This document shows positions 48,223-58,228 of a DNA stretch of 64,000 bases, piece by piece (within the stretch, counting starts at the first letter, position 1; every line of letters starts with the position of its first letter). The DNA is from Schizochytrium sp. CCTCC M209059 (taxonomy: Eukaryota; Sar; Bigyra; Thraustochytrida; Thraustochytriidae), in assembly GCA_000818945.1 (NCBI GenBank), contig KN805470.1, forward strand, positions 1-64,000. The letters run 5' to 3'. A program made the translations under genes and the position numbers. The notes under the pieces were generated by a model. The model was given only the letters and a program-made list of their open reading frames with translations, was not told the DNA's origin and did no database searches.

Positions 48223-50745
48223 CTAAGGGGAGAAACCGGCATCTGTGAGAGAAATGTACGCCTCAGCAGCCTTAACGCACTCCATCGTGGCCTGCTGCTG
48301 GTACAGCGTGGCCGTCTTCGTGGACTCGTTGGCGTTGTTGGCCGTAACGTAGAGGTTGTCCTCCTCAAAAGGGTCGTTGGTGATGTCAAAAAGCTCCATC
48401 TCCTCCGACTCAAAGTCATATATGAGTTTCCAGTTGCGAATCAGCAAAGACCAAGAGCAGTACGAGTCCGCGTCAGACTTGATGGAATTCCAGTTGTCTG
48501 ACTGCTGGTCGCAGTACTCAAAGTAAAGGTATCTGTGCAAAACCTGATCGTTGTCGTTGCCAGAAAGCGACGACACTAGACTAATTGAGTCCAAAGGCCG
48601 CGTGATTCCAGCCGATCCATCGACCTCCAAGTCGCTCGAAGTCAAACCGGCGACATCGGCAAAGGTGCTGAAAATATCCGCCGTCGTTGTCGGCGTCTGC
48701 GAAACATGGCCAGAGGTCACCCCCTTCCAGTACCAGATCATTGGAGTCAGCAACGAGCCCTCGTACAATTGGCGCTTGATTCCTCGGTGCCCGTTCGTTG
48801 ACCCAAAGGTAAAGATGCTGTGAAGCACCTTGAAATTATTCTGGCGATTGTATACGGAGTTCTCATTCACGTAGTTCGCATTCCGTTCAGGACCGTTATC
48901 ACCGACAAAGACAACAAGCGTGTTCTTCAGCTCGTCATAACTGTCAATCAGGTCCATGATACGTCCGATGTCGCGATCAATGTAGTTCTCCATGAGGCTC
49001 TTGTGTCGACACTCTTCCGTATCAATGCCGCGTTCTGAATCTCCCTCATTGGAAGCCCACACAAGGTTATCAAGACAGTCAGGATCCATGTACGGCGCGA
49101 CCTTGCGCTGTTCGTCGTTGGGGTTGTGGCTCCACGAGCAAATATGCGGGACGGTGAGTGACAGGTACACAAAAAATGGCGTCGTCAATCCGCCACTTCC
49201 GTCCGAGTACTGTGACACGTGGTTCTCCATGTACTCGAGCGCCTTGTTGGAAAAGACGTCCTGCACAAAGCTGCAAGGGGTGTCTTCTGATGCATACAGG
49301 GGGCTTTCAAGACCCGAGCACGTGCTCTTGGACGCATCCTTGTTCTCGGGAAAGAGCTCTGACTTGGCGTACTTGCCTGCGATGTCTGACGCGTCGGCCG
49401 AGTTGTTGTGCATTTTCACAGGGAAACATGCATGTGCATCCTTGTGCGTGAGCTGACCGTAAAAGTAGTCGAAGCCCTTTTGAATTGGGTGCGATTTCTC
49501 CCCCCTCTTGCCGAGGCCCCACTTGCCAATCAAGGCAGTCTTGTACCCTGTGCCCTGTAAGACTGATGCCAGCGTGACCTCATCGGTCGTTAATGGAATG
49601 TCACTATTCGTACCCGAGTTTCCGCGCACTCGCGAATGTCCTGCGTGACGTCCGACCAGCATGGAGTATCGGCTCGGGAGACAAACGGCATTAACGGAAT
49701 ACGCTTGCGTGAAAACCACGCCTTTGTTAGCCATCTTTTGAAGGTGTGGTGTCGAGATTGTGTTGAGCTTCTTGTAGTTGCCGTTGAATTGGCTCACGCC
49801 CGTATCACCAATTCCCAGATCGTCAGCAAGAATGAGCAAAAGGTTGGGTCGTCTGCCATGCAGACTATTTGACGTGTCGATGCCGAGGTTGCTTGCGGGG
49901 GGCAACTCCGTACCCTTGACCACGATTTTAGCCAGATTCACCGACGTTTTCCAGGCAACAGCCGAAACCGGCGATGTGACTGCATTCTTGGACGCTGTGG
50001 ACCCCCACACGCTCGAGGTGTCTTCGTCAGCCGCGTCGAACCCACACGAGTCGACATTGGTCAAGTCACCCTCATCCTCATCCTCGTCTTCGTCTTCGTC
50101 CTCACCTGCGTCTGTGTCCTCATCCCCGTCCTCGTCCTCGTCCTCGTCTGTGCCTTCACCGGTATTATCGTCTTCGTCTTCATCTCCACTGTCTTGCCCA
50201 TCGACAGTGCCGTCTTCCCGGCCAGGACAATCAATAGAGTACGAAAAGAACTTGCGCAGCTTATTTGTGGAGCGCCACAAGTCGCCGCTAAGCGTTGAGC
50301 ACGAGTACAACTGGCAGTGCAATTTACCATTGCCACGCACAGTCCACGTTTCTACATACGTGCATGTGTCATCATCTTCGCAGGATTGCAGACAGTCGCT
50401 GGTCCTTTTCCTGTGCACTTCGTAGGCGTCACCAATTGCGCAGGACGCGTCCACGCGTCTCTCGTCATTTCGTTTCCAGCGACATTTTCTCTTGCACTGC
50501 GACACCTTGGAGCTGCTGCAATCGTTGCTCAAAGACCTTGGCAAAAGAGCTTGCTGGACGTCTGCGTGAAGGAGTCCTGTTGACACGGCGCCTCCATTGG
50601 TGGTGACCATGAATAAGACCACCAACAAGATCGCCACGTTCTGCATCACGGAGCGCCAGATTTGTAGAGATCGCTCGCCACGGTATCTATAGCGTTTGCA
50701 GACGCCAGCGGCGCATGCTGCTGCTGGGGATGCTGCTGCTGGCAT
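48223..50745 (-). CDS. Secreted or membrane-anchored sulfatase with Cys-rich N-terminal module
   Basis: 840 residues from the ATG at 50745. A second ATG at 50646 begins a classic signal sequence (M-Q-N-V-A-I-L-L-V-V-L-F-M-V) and may be the real start; from 50745 the same helix would be a type II anchor. Sulfatases hydrolyse sulfate esters using a formylglycine made from the Cys of C-x-P-S-R. Here C-L-P-S-R begins at residue 355 and is followed by G-R-H at the usual spacing. Metal ligands fit L-A-D-D-L-G (306-311). Further along, G-K-W-G-L-G and D-N-G-P-E also match the family. Before the catalytic domain is an eight-or-more-Cys module (about 75-175) with C-L-Q-S-C-E-x-D-x-x-C, resembling PAN/apple, then a long Asp/Glu linker (about 185-230). 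Substrate unknown; thraustochytrids make sulfated polysaccharides, which would fit. Confidence 0.9.
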   Translation of the reverse strand: MPAAASPAAACAAGVCKRYRYRGERSLQIWRSVMQNVAILLVVLFMVTTNGGAVSTGLLHADVQQALLPRSLSNDCSSSKVSQCKRKCRWKRNDERRVDASCAIGDAYEVHRKRTSDCLQSCEDDDTCTYVETWTVRGNGKLHCQLYSCSTLSGDLWRSTNKLRKFFSYSIDCPGREDGTVDGQDSGDEDEDDNTGEGTDEDEDEDGDEDTDAGEDEDEDEDEDEGDLTNVDSCGFDAADEDTSSVWGSTASKNAVTSPVSAVAWKTSVNLAKIVVKGTELPPASNLGIDTSNSLHGRRPNLLLILADDLGIGDTGVSQFNGNYKKLNTISTPHLQKMANKGVVFTQAYSVNAVCLPSRYSMLVGRHAGHSRVRGNSGTNSDIPLTTDEVTLASVLQGTGYKTALIGKWGLGKRGEKSHPIQKGFDYFYGQLTHKDAHACFPVKMHNNSADASDIAGKYAKSELFPENKDASKSTCSGLESPLYASEDTPCSFVQDVFSNKALEYMENHVSQYSDGSGGLTTPFFVYLSLTVPHICSWSHNPNDEQRKVAPYMDPDCLDNLVWASNEGDSERGIDTEECRHKSLMENYIDRDIGRIMDLIDSYDELKNTLVVFVGDNGPERNANYVNENSVYNRQNNFKVLHSIFTFGSTNGHRGIKRQLYEGSLLTPMIWYWKGVTSGHVSQTPTTTADIFSTFADVAGLTSSDLEVDGSAGITRPLDSISLVSSLSGNDNDQVLHRYLYFEYCDQQSDNWNSIKSDADSYCSWSLLIRNWKLIYDFESEEMELFDITNDPFEEDNLYVTANNANESTKTATLYQQQATMECVKAAEAYISLTDAGFSP

Positions 50746-52497
50746 CTTGTGTTTGCGATGAGCAGCTGAAGACGATGCGTTTGCTCGTCCGCGCCCTCGC
50801 GAATAGAAGGACAGCAGGCTTGAGCTTGCTCGCCACGACCTTTCTGGCCTGAGGCTTTGCTCGTTGTGGCCTAACTGCGCTCTGCGCGTTCGCCGGGGCC
50901 CCGGGTTCACGCCGTAGCTGGCACCCGGCTCTTGCGCGTAGCGGCCAGGGCTGCGCGACTCCGCGCGCCCACCTCGCGGCCGGCACGCCTTGATCAGCGA
51001 GAGGCCAACAAAGGTCTGCGCGTAGAAGCCGGCGACCTTGCTTGGACTCTCACTCGCGAGCGTCAGTGGCGTCGCCGTCCAGCGAGTCAGCCTGCCTTCC
51101 CACTATCTGGCGAGTCGGTCTGCTCGCCACTTCGCACGCGCTGGCTGGGGAAAGCCGCGCGGGCCAGAGCTCGCTCGCCCGCTCGCTCGTCGCGCGACTC
51201 GCGCGACAGGCGCAGACGCGCCGCGACCGTCTCGATCGCGCGAAGGCGGAGACCGTCTCCCCTCGCTCGGCTGTTTGCCTGCGCTTCTCTGCGCTGTGCG
51301 CGTGCCGCCATCAATGTCGCTTCTATCCCGACCGATGGTGAGCGAGGTGAGCCAGCCCTCTTCTTCTTGCCGGGGGCAACATGTGATGCGGGCCCCGAGG
51401 ATACGCAGGACGTCCTAGCGCCCTTTTAGCGCTTTGTCCGTCGCCTACAGGCCGCTCGATGCGGCTCCCACCAATCACGGAGCGCCACTCACAGTCAGAG
51501 AAACAACATGGCGGCCCTCTCGCTGCTTCTTTCTAACAGTAAGCGCAATTGGCAGTTGTAGACGAGCTTGCGCTGTGCTTACTTGCTGATGAATGCTTGA
51601 CTGTGAGTACTTGCCTGCCGCCTGTCTACCTGACTCGCGAGCGCTGCAACGCCGCGGCATGCCAGGGCGACAAATAGGGGGGAATCATGGCACGCGTGCG
51701 ACAGGCGCCCCTCCTCTTTAGCATGATGAGCAGGCTCCCCCTTCCCTTCCCTTCCTTCGCTCTGCTGCAGCAGCTGCGCATCCTGGACGGATAGCTCCGA
51801 CCTCTGAATTGGCGCCGCTGTGCGTCGCCCACCGCGCTTTCTCACGCCGCGCGGAGCCGTCTCCTCTCTCCTTCTTCCCTCCCTCTCCTCTCGGCCCTCC
51901 TCGTCGAACGCGCGAGGATGCAGCACGCAATGATCGCCGTCCTCTTCTTCTCGTGTGCTCTGATTGACTGTGAAGTGACAGTCGCGTGATGTGGCCCGCC
52001 TTGCAAGTGTCTCTGGGAAAGGCGTTCCAGAGGGACCTGAGTATGACCCCGGGACAGCCGCAGGTCAAACGTGTTGGTGCTCTGGCAATGGCTGGCTGCT
52101 GGTGCGTCGCGAGTCTCGGCGCTGCCGGGAGAATTTCGGTGGCAACAGCGGCGCGGTGGCGGTGGCGGTCAAGAGGTGCGGATTTTGCTTGCCGCCGCGA
52201 TGGACAAAGAAGGCGATTAAATTGAGACGACAATGTGCAGCTCATGAGAGAAACGGCACGGGTGGTGGTTGGTCCAGGCCTTCTCCTGTTATTATTTTTC
52301 TGGACACTCTTGAGCATCACAGCTGCCCCGTCAACAAGGAAGCTCTGAGAGGGAGGATATTTTGTTCCTACAAGAACAAAGAAAGGAAAAAAGAAAAGAA
52401 AAAGAAAAGAAAAAGAAAAAAAGAGCGGTGAAGGGAGAAAAAGACACAGTGTGTTCTCGTAGAATTTCTCTACAAATGGGCAGACTGGCTGGTGTGC
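50746..52497. other. 1.75-kb GC-rich spacer upstream of the sulfatase
   Basis: Lies between two minus-strand genes. Several 75-200-codon frames are open (for example 50932-51429 plus, 51718-52320 minus) but overlap on opposite strands and are Arg/Ser/Ala-rich. An AAAAG-type array (about 52371-52426) is in the presumed 3' UTR of the IQ/WW gene. No RNA gene seen. Confidence 0.45.
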
Positions 52498-55257
52498 TCA
52501 AAAGAATACATCGTAACGGGCGTTGGAATCAAACGAAGGTGGGACCACGGCTGGAGACGTCACTTCACTGAGCTCATCCATGTCAAAGGAGCTGCGGCTC
52601 TTTTTGGTCTTTTTCTTGCCACGTTTTTGTCTTCGGCTCGACGCCTTGGACATTTGAGAGGACGAACCGACCGCTTCGCGGTTTTTCTTACCATTCTGCA
52701 AAAGGTCATCCAAGGTACCATCGACCTCGGCAGTTAAAACCTCTTGCGGCTTTTCCCAAACACTTTGGCCCGTGACACGATTATAGTAAAATTCATTGCC
52801 CTCCTCGTCGCCGCAAATCTCCCAGTCTCCCACCAAGGCCTTGACGTTCTCGACAGTCTCATGCGATGCGCTTTCCTCAACGTTCGCCAAAGCAAGGAGC
52901 TCCGTTGGCACTGTAAAGAAATACTTGAGCTTTTTGGCAACGACCCTGCCATCTGCGCACTTACAACGAACGCGATTCCCGTCCAACATTACCTCGAGAA
53001 ACTCCACGTCGGTAGAAGAACCATCACTTCGCACCATCTTCAATTGCATCCCTGGTGCCAGAACTGAAAGGTCGTCGAGGTCGGTAAGACAGACAAAGCC
53101 GCTATCTTGTAGCGCACCTGCGGCACTGCTCACAACCTCTGTTGGCGATAAGGGCGACATTGGGGCGGAGTAAGATTGGCGAGCTTGCGATGCTGAGATG
53201 CTGTTGCTCGCAAAATCTTCGTTGTCTTGTTGAATCGGCATCGACTCGTCTTGCACGACGGCGTCATTTGGCCATTCTGGGATGAACTCGTCGCCCATTT
53301 GCGTTCCGGAACCAAGCTGCTCCGGCGTAGCCCCCGTAGTCTGGACGGGGTCATATCCTCCCACTTCTTGCTCGTACTGTTCCTGTTGTTGCTCCTGCTG
53401 TTGCTGTTGATGTTGAATATCATGGTAGCGCGAGCTAGCGGAAACCGCATGGGAGCCAGAGACGGAGGTGTTTTCGTAACTTGCGCTAGCGCCATAGTTC
53501 GCTTCATTGTACGACTCGAAAGAAAGCGAAGTGCGCGCTCGAGATGGGGCACTCGCAGCCATAGAATCTGCCCTTTCCATTGGATACTGACCCATTCCAT
53601 GCGTCGCCGAGCCTGCACGAGAGCGAGTCTCTGAGCCTTCATCCTTACCTTCATCACTCCAAAAGTCCTGCCACTCTTCACGGTAGTTCTTTGCTCGTGG
53701 CACGGTCACATGCCGCGTGCGATGACCACGGAATGCCTTTTGCAGCGAGACTGCAGCCTTATCAGAAAGGTGCTTCTCCAGCGCAATTTTGAGTTCCTGA
53801 CGAACGGCAGTCGGAATTCCGTCCATTTGCGCTCCAGAAAGGGCTTCGAGCGTTTCTTGTAGATCTTGTAGCGAAGCTTTGCCAGGGTTTTGAAATTGCG
53901 GAAAGCGGTGCCGGATCTGAAGGCCCTTGGCGCGGCGAAGGACATTCATGTACTCGCTCGCAAGACTTGCGCGCCATGCCGTCTGGATTGTAATTGCAGC
54001 TGCCTCGCGATAGGCAACCCTCGAATATTGTAACTCATTGGTGCGAACCAGGCGGTAAAACTCACGCAGCCGCATTTTGAAAAGGCGACCAATGGACACG
54101 TTTTGGCGTGCCGCTTCTTTCAGTATGATCTTGCGTGCATTCTTAATCTGTTCGAGCTCCGCCTCGAGTTCACGTTTTCGTCTCTCGAGCAAAGCGGCTT
54201 TGTCCGCAAGATCCTGCTCAATGTGGTCGAGCTCTTTTCTTTTTGCAAGCTCCACGCTAAGAGAGCTTGTCGGCGTTTGCAGCATTTTCTGCAATGAGCT
54301 TCTTGTATCGCGGTTGGAAAGAATCGTTTGGATCTCTTCGACCTGTGAGGTGAAGCGATCCTGGGGTGCAGCCATACCAGTTCCACGACCATGCATACGC
54401 GAGGCGGCGCTCGCAGGCCGCATTCGTCCCGAGTTTTCTTTGGTCAAGCTCTCAAAAGGGTTTCTTCGCGTGTGCTGCTCTGAGTGCTCTCGGGCGCTAC
54501 GAGCCTGGTTCAATTCCGATACAGAATCAGTGCGTTGAGGATCATCACGGAAGAGTGCAAGCGGCAGATCTCGGACCATTTCGGATGTGGAGTCCTCGGC
54601 TTCACTAAAGAGGCTTTCGCACTCTTCGATCTGAGTAGTAGGGGAGAGCATGGACATGGTGTTGCGCCGACGCGCGTTATACTTGTTGCTGTTGTTAATT
54701 GCACCATCACTGTAAAAGTTTGGATTTTCAGGGGTTGACAACGATGACCTTGCCCAGAGAGCTTCGATGAACTCGCGCTTGCGGCGTTCGCCTTCTCCCA
54801 CGTTAGCGCCAGCAGTTCGCGCAGAGCCAATGGAATGTCGAGGCGACGGCATTTGGGCGTCGACCGAGGGCAGTCTACCTGTAGAAGACGTTCTTCCTCT
54901 GCGACCGCGTTTTCCAGGACCTGGAGGCATGCGCGAGGGCGTCGATCGTCTTCTTTCCCTCGTTGAATAGACCATGTCGGATGTCGCGGCGGCTGGAGCC
55001 GCTCTCGTTTTGGCACCTTGGGCGACTTGACGAGAAGGGCGAGCTGATTTGGGGCGTACCGAGCCAGTGGGGTTGCCCTCGTTCAATATTGGCGTCGCGC
55101 GCTCTTTTCGGCGTGTCGTTGAACTCACCGACTCGTGCCTCTCATGATCATCAGCACGATGATGGTTTGGCTTTGCGAGGAGCACTTGCTCTTGGCGTTG
55201 ACGCATGCGCTGCATCTGCGTTGCGAGTGGTACATCTTCGGCATAAATGCGTGGCAT
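52498..55257 (-). CDS. IQ-motif and WW-domain protein, unrecognised family
   Basis: 919 residues from the ATG at 55257; upstream in-frame codons lie in a GTCC repeat and begin at a non-ATG. The N-terminal 290 residues are basic and disordered. A long coiled coil follows (about 315-400), including L-A-D-K-A-A-L-L-E-R-R-K-R-E-L. Two IQ motifs (near 420 and 502: I-Q-T-A-W-R-A-S and L-Q-K-A-F-R-G-H-R) should bind calmodulin-like proteins. The region 530-720 is Gln/Ser/Tyr-rich. A short beta-rich module (about 720-790) with D-L-D-D-L-S-V-L-A-P-G-M may be Tudor/SH3-like. A WW domain (about 810-842) carries both signature tryptophans (W-E-I-C and W-E-K-P) and the aromatic N-E-F-Y-Y-N core. The tail is Lys-rich. 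A cytoskeletal or ciliary scaffold is plausible, but I cannot name an orthologue. Confidence 0.82.
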   Translation of the reverse strand: MPRIYAEDVPLATQMQRMRQRQEQVLLAKPNHHRADDHERHESVSSTTRRKERATPILNEGNPTGSVRPKSARPSRQVAQGAKTRAAPAAATSDMVYSTRERRRSTPSRMPPGPGKRGRRGRTSSTGRLPSVDAQMPSPRHSIGSARTAGANVGEGERRKREFIEALWARSSLSTPENPNFYSDGAINNSNKYNARRRNTMSMLSPTTQIEECESLFSEAEDSTSEMVRDLPLALFRDDPQRTDSVSELNQARSAREHSEQHTRRNPFESLTKENSGRMRPASAASRMHGRGTGMAAPQDRFTSQVEEIQTILSNRDTRSSLQKMLQTPTSSLSVELAKRKELDHIEQDLADKAALLERRKRELEAELEQIKNARKIILKEAARQNVSIGRLFKMRLREFYRLVRTNELQYSRVAYREAAAITIQTAWRASLASEYMNVLRRAKGLQIRHRFPQFQNPGKASLQDLQETLEALSGAQMDGIPTAVRQELKIALEKHLSDKAAVSLQKAFRGHRTRHVTVPRAKNYREEWQDFWSDEGKDEGSETRSRAGSATHGMGQYPMERADSMAASAPSRARTSLSFESYNEANYGASASYENTSVSGSHAVSASSRYHDIQHQQQQQEQQQEQYEQEVGGYDPVQTTGATPEQLGSGTQMGDEFIPEWPNDAVVQDESMPIQQDNEDFASNSISASQARQSYSAPMSPLSPTEVVSSAAGALQDSGFVCLTDLDDLSVLAPGMQLKMVRSDGSSTDVEFLEVMLDGNRVRCKCADGRVVAKKLKYFFTVPTELLALANVEESASHETVENVKALVGDWEICGDEEGNEFYYNRVTGQSVWEKPQEVLTAEVDGTLDDLLQNGKKNREAVGSSSQMSKASSRRQKRGKKKTKKSRSSFDMDELSEVTSPAVVPPSFDSNARYDVFF

Positions 55258-56178
55258 TGGTGCGTTTGCCGTGCTCGACCGTCCGTCCGTCCGTCCGTCC
55301 GCCCGCCCGCCCGCCTGTCCGCAGTCTGTTCCTTTCCCAGCAAGGACAGGTTTCCCCCAAATAGCGTTTGCGCGTCTCGCCACCTCAGGGGTGTTCGGCG
55401 TGACGAAAGTGTTTTCTCTGTCGTCGCGCGTGGCGCGCGCCACGACGTCACTGACGAGGAAAATCACAAGCTTGCGTGCAATTCTGGCGGTTCCCAATCC
55501 CTCTCAGGCTACGACATATCAAGTGTGCGCACACGCTACGGACAAGGCCAGCAAAAGAAAACTTTCAATCAATCGAACGAAGGCACAAAGGAAGAAACAG
55601 CCTCTTCCTTTGTTTTCTCCACCTCGTCCTCAGTCCTCAAGCGCTGCGCATGTCCGCCGTATGACTTTTAATGGCGGCACGTGCGCCTGCGAGTCGTTAT
55701 TGCACTTTCGCCTAAGCCCTCTGCGTCGAGAACGACAAGTGTTTTAATTTTAATTTTCTCCTGACGTTGACGCGAGCACGCAACAACGAATTGAATCGAA
55801 TTGGATTGAACTGGACAGTCTTTTAAAATGCTCGGCTCGCCGCGAGGCAGGTCTGCACGCGGCGCGGGGCACGCTCACAAGCCAAAGGGGTGGAGTGGTC
55901 AGCCGGGCCGAGCCTGCGGTCCCTCACACGTTCGACGTGCAGCTCCCCGTCGCTGGCCACAGTGCAGTGCTCCTGAGCGCAAGAGGTCTATTACCGGATC
56001 TCTCGCGCGATAGGCCTCTTGGGCCTCGCGTCCACCGAAAGCGTCGAGCACGGAAAGAGGACGAAGAGGGCGGCCGCAGACTCCAACCAAGCCCAACCGC
56101 GCGAGACCCCGCGAGGCGAGCAGCGTCCACGCGGCGGAGACGTCCTCGAGGCGGCGGAGCGGCGGCGCACTTCGATCC
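55258..56178. promoter_or_regulatory. Divergent promoter region, IQ/WW gene / TRIT1
   Basis: About 920 bp. GTCC then GCCC tetranucleotides (about 55278-55315) sit directly before the IQ/WW gene. A CGACGTCACTGACG stretch (about 55443-55456) contains a CRE-like TGACG core, and ATTTTAATTTT lies near 55745. The right half is GC-rich leader of the tRNA modification gene. Confidence 0.5.
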
Positions 56179-57816
56179 ATGCGACGCGCGCGCGTGCTGG
56201 CGACCGCTTCGCTAGCGGCGGCAGCGGCGGGACCGGGCAGCGGGCTTCTTCATCGCCGTCTCGGGTGGCGGGCGTTCACCATGGCCAGCACCGGGCTGCA
56301 GGACTCGCCCAGCACCGGCGCGACGGCGACGGCGACGACCAACGCGTCCGCGGGCTCGAGCTTGGTGCCGGGCGTGGCCTCGAGCTCGGCGGCGACGGGC
56401 ACACGAGGTCTTTCCACTGGTGGAGAGGGCTTGCGCACGGAACCGGGAACAGCTGTACCTGAATCGGACAAGCCTGTCCTTGTGATTGTGGGCGCCACCG
56501 GCGTTGGCAAGTCAAAGCTTAGCGTGGACCTCGCTCTCCGCTTGAACGGAGAGGTGGTGAACGCTGACGCAGTGCAAATGTACCGCGGTCTCGACATTGC
56601 CGCAGCAAAAGTGTCGCAAGAGGAAATGCAAGGGGTTCCTCATCACTTGATGAGTTTTCTGGACCACACCGATAGCTATACCGTCAAGCGCTTTCGGGAC
56701 AATGCGCTCACGGTGATCAATGACATTCATTCGCGAGGCAAGCTTCCCATCATTGTCGGCGGAACCCTGTATTACATTCAAAATGTGTTGTGGCCAACAC
56801 TCATCGATGGAAGCGAAACAGATGCCGAAGCCGACGAGCCAATCGATGACAGGGCTGGCGTGGAGATTCCCGAGGGCATGACGCCACACGAATACTTGAG
56901 CAAGATTGACCCCGTTCGCGCCGATACTCTTCACCCTCGAGACACGCGCAAGATCCAACGCAGCATTTACGTCACCAAGACCAGAGGACGCCCACACTCT
57001 GAGATCATCGCGGAACTCCAAGCTTCGGGTGTGCAGAACAAATTACGTTTTCGCACGGCAGTGTTGTGGCTTCGTTGTAACAAAAATGTGCACGAGGAGA
57101 GGCTCGACAAACGCGTCGATGACATGCTGGAAGCTGGTATCGTTGAGGAAGCCATGGGCTTTATCAAAGAGCACGATTTAATCGACAAGCTGAAAGCCAA
57201 CGATCCCTGTCTACAAGACGGCCAGTTTCAAGCCATCGGCTTCAAAGAGTTCCTTCCTTTTCTCCGTGCCTCTGAGGATCCGAATGTAGACGCGCGTACG
57301 CGGGACGAAATCAAAAGGGAGTGTCTGAGTACCTTGCTTACCCACCACAATCAGTATCGAAAGTACCAGACCAAGTGGATTCGTAAACGTCTGCTGACGC
57401 GCAACGCGCCAGTCTATGGCCTGGAAACTGATCGATGCGGCAAACATCCTTTTGCTTGGGATAGGGATGTTGTCGAACCTTCTGTAAAAGTGTACAAGTG
57501 GCTCACATCCACCCCGGACCTGAGTAACACGGAACCAAAGGGCATGCGCCGTGAAAACGCCTCTTCGGAAGACCAAACCCTGACGACATATCATTGTGCA
57601 CTGTGCAACGTCACGAGCATTGGCAAAACGCAGCACATGAAGCACATCAAGGGCCAACGCCACCGGCGTAGGGAGCAAGTATGCCAAGTTCCGCGTCAAA
57701 ACAAGCGACCACGTGACGAACGTTTTGCAGAGCTTCTCAAGGAGGAGCTCGAACGTGAGGCTGCCAACACGAAGAAGGACGACGGCGTCACAGGTCCCAA
57801 GGCGGATTCGTCATGA
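56179..57816 (+). CDS. TRIT1: tRNA dimethylallyltransferase (MiaA/MOD5/TRIT1)
   Basis: 545 residues. Transfers a dimethylallyl group to N6 of A37 in tRNAs that read U-starting codons. The P-loop G-A-T-G-V-G-K-S (105-112), the D-A-V-Q-M-Y-R-G-L-D substrate loop, P-H-H-L-M-S-F and I-I-V-G-G-T-L-Y-Y-I-Q are all present, with the insertion domain in the middle. A C-terminal C2H2 zinc finger (about 471-495: C-A-L-C then H-M-K-H...H) is the eukaryote-specific addition, as in yeast MOD5. Two in-frame starts stand out. The first ATG opens a basic, Ala-rich 34-residue leader that looks like a mitochondrial presequence. The second (56281, M-A-S-T-G) has an excellent CACCATGG context and would give a cytosolic/nuclear form. 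No intron is needed. Confidence 0.94.
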   Translation: MRRARVLATASLAAAAAGPGSGLLHRRLGWRAFTMASTGLQDSPSTGATATATTNASAGSSLVPGVASSSAATGTRGLSTGGEGLRTEPGTAVPESDKPVLVIVGATGVGKSKLSVDLALRLNGEVVNADAVQMYRGLDIAAAKVSQEEMQGVPHHLMSFLDHTDSYTVKRFRDNALTVINDIHSRGKLPIIVGGTLYYIQNVLWPTLIDGSETDAEADEPIDDRAGVEIPEGMTPHEYLSKIDPVRADTLHPRDTRKIQRSIYVTKTRGRPHSEIIAELQASGVQNKLRFRTAVLWLRCNKNVHEERLDKRVDDMLEAGIVEEAMGFIKEHDLIDKLKANDPCLQDGQFQAIGFKEFLPFLRASEDPNVDARTRDEIKRECLSTLLTHHNQYRKYQTKWIRKRLLTRNAPVYGLETDRCGKHPFAWDRDVVEPSVKVYKWLTSTPDLSNTEPKGMRRENASSEDQTLTTYHCALCNVTSIGKTQHMKHIKGQRHRRREQVCQVPRQNKRPRDERFAELLKEELEREAANTKKDDGVTGPKADSS

Positions 57817-58228
57817 TTGGTGAATGCATATCATGATTGATCGTGAAGGTGGTTCAGAGACGCAGGAGAGGGACGAATGATGGGTTGCGATTGTGAGTGG
57901 AGTTGACGCGAGATCGTTTTCGTCAAGTTTTTGTGTTTGTGGAAAGAGAAGTGAACAAAACATACATCATATTAAAGGCAATTGTGCTGGGACGAGGCGA
58001 TCCTTAGGATGTTTTCGCATGGAGCACTTTTGCTTTTGCGCATCCTTTGACGCTCGCGTTACGGGTGCTGAGAAAGAGAGAGAGTACCAGAAACACTGTA
58101 ATTATTTTACCACGTTAGACTTTCTTCGTCCCATGTGTTCCTGCATGGAAGAGCCAAAAGGGTGGACTCGCACCGCTGGACACTGCATAATCTTCGAAGC
58201 TTCGTTTGCTTCAGACTAGATTCCAAGT
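57817..58228. other. Convergent spacer between TRIT1 and SPATA17-like gene
   Basis: About 410 bp of 3' flanks. Contains paired TCATGATTG words just after the TRIT1 stop (about 57810-57842). Nothing else recognised. Confidence 0.5.

Noticed and set aside
51718..52320. 200-codon minus-strand frame
   Set aside because: Overlaps other open frames on the opposite strand, Arg/Ser-rich, no motif.
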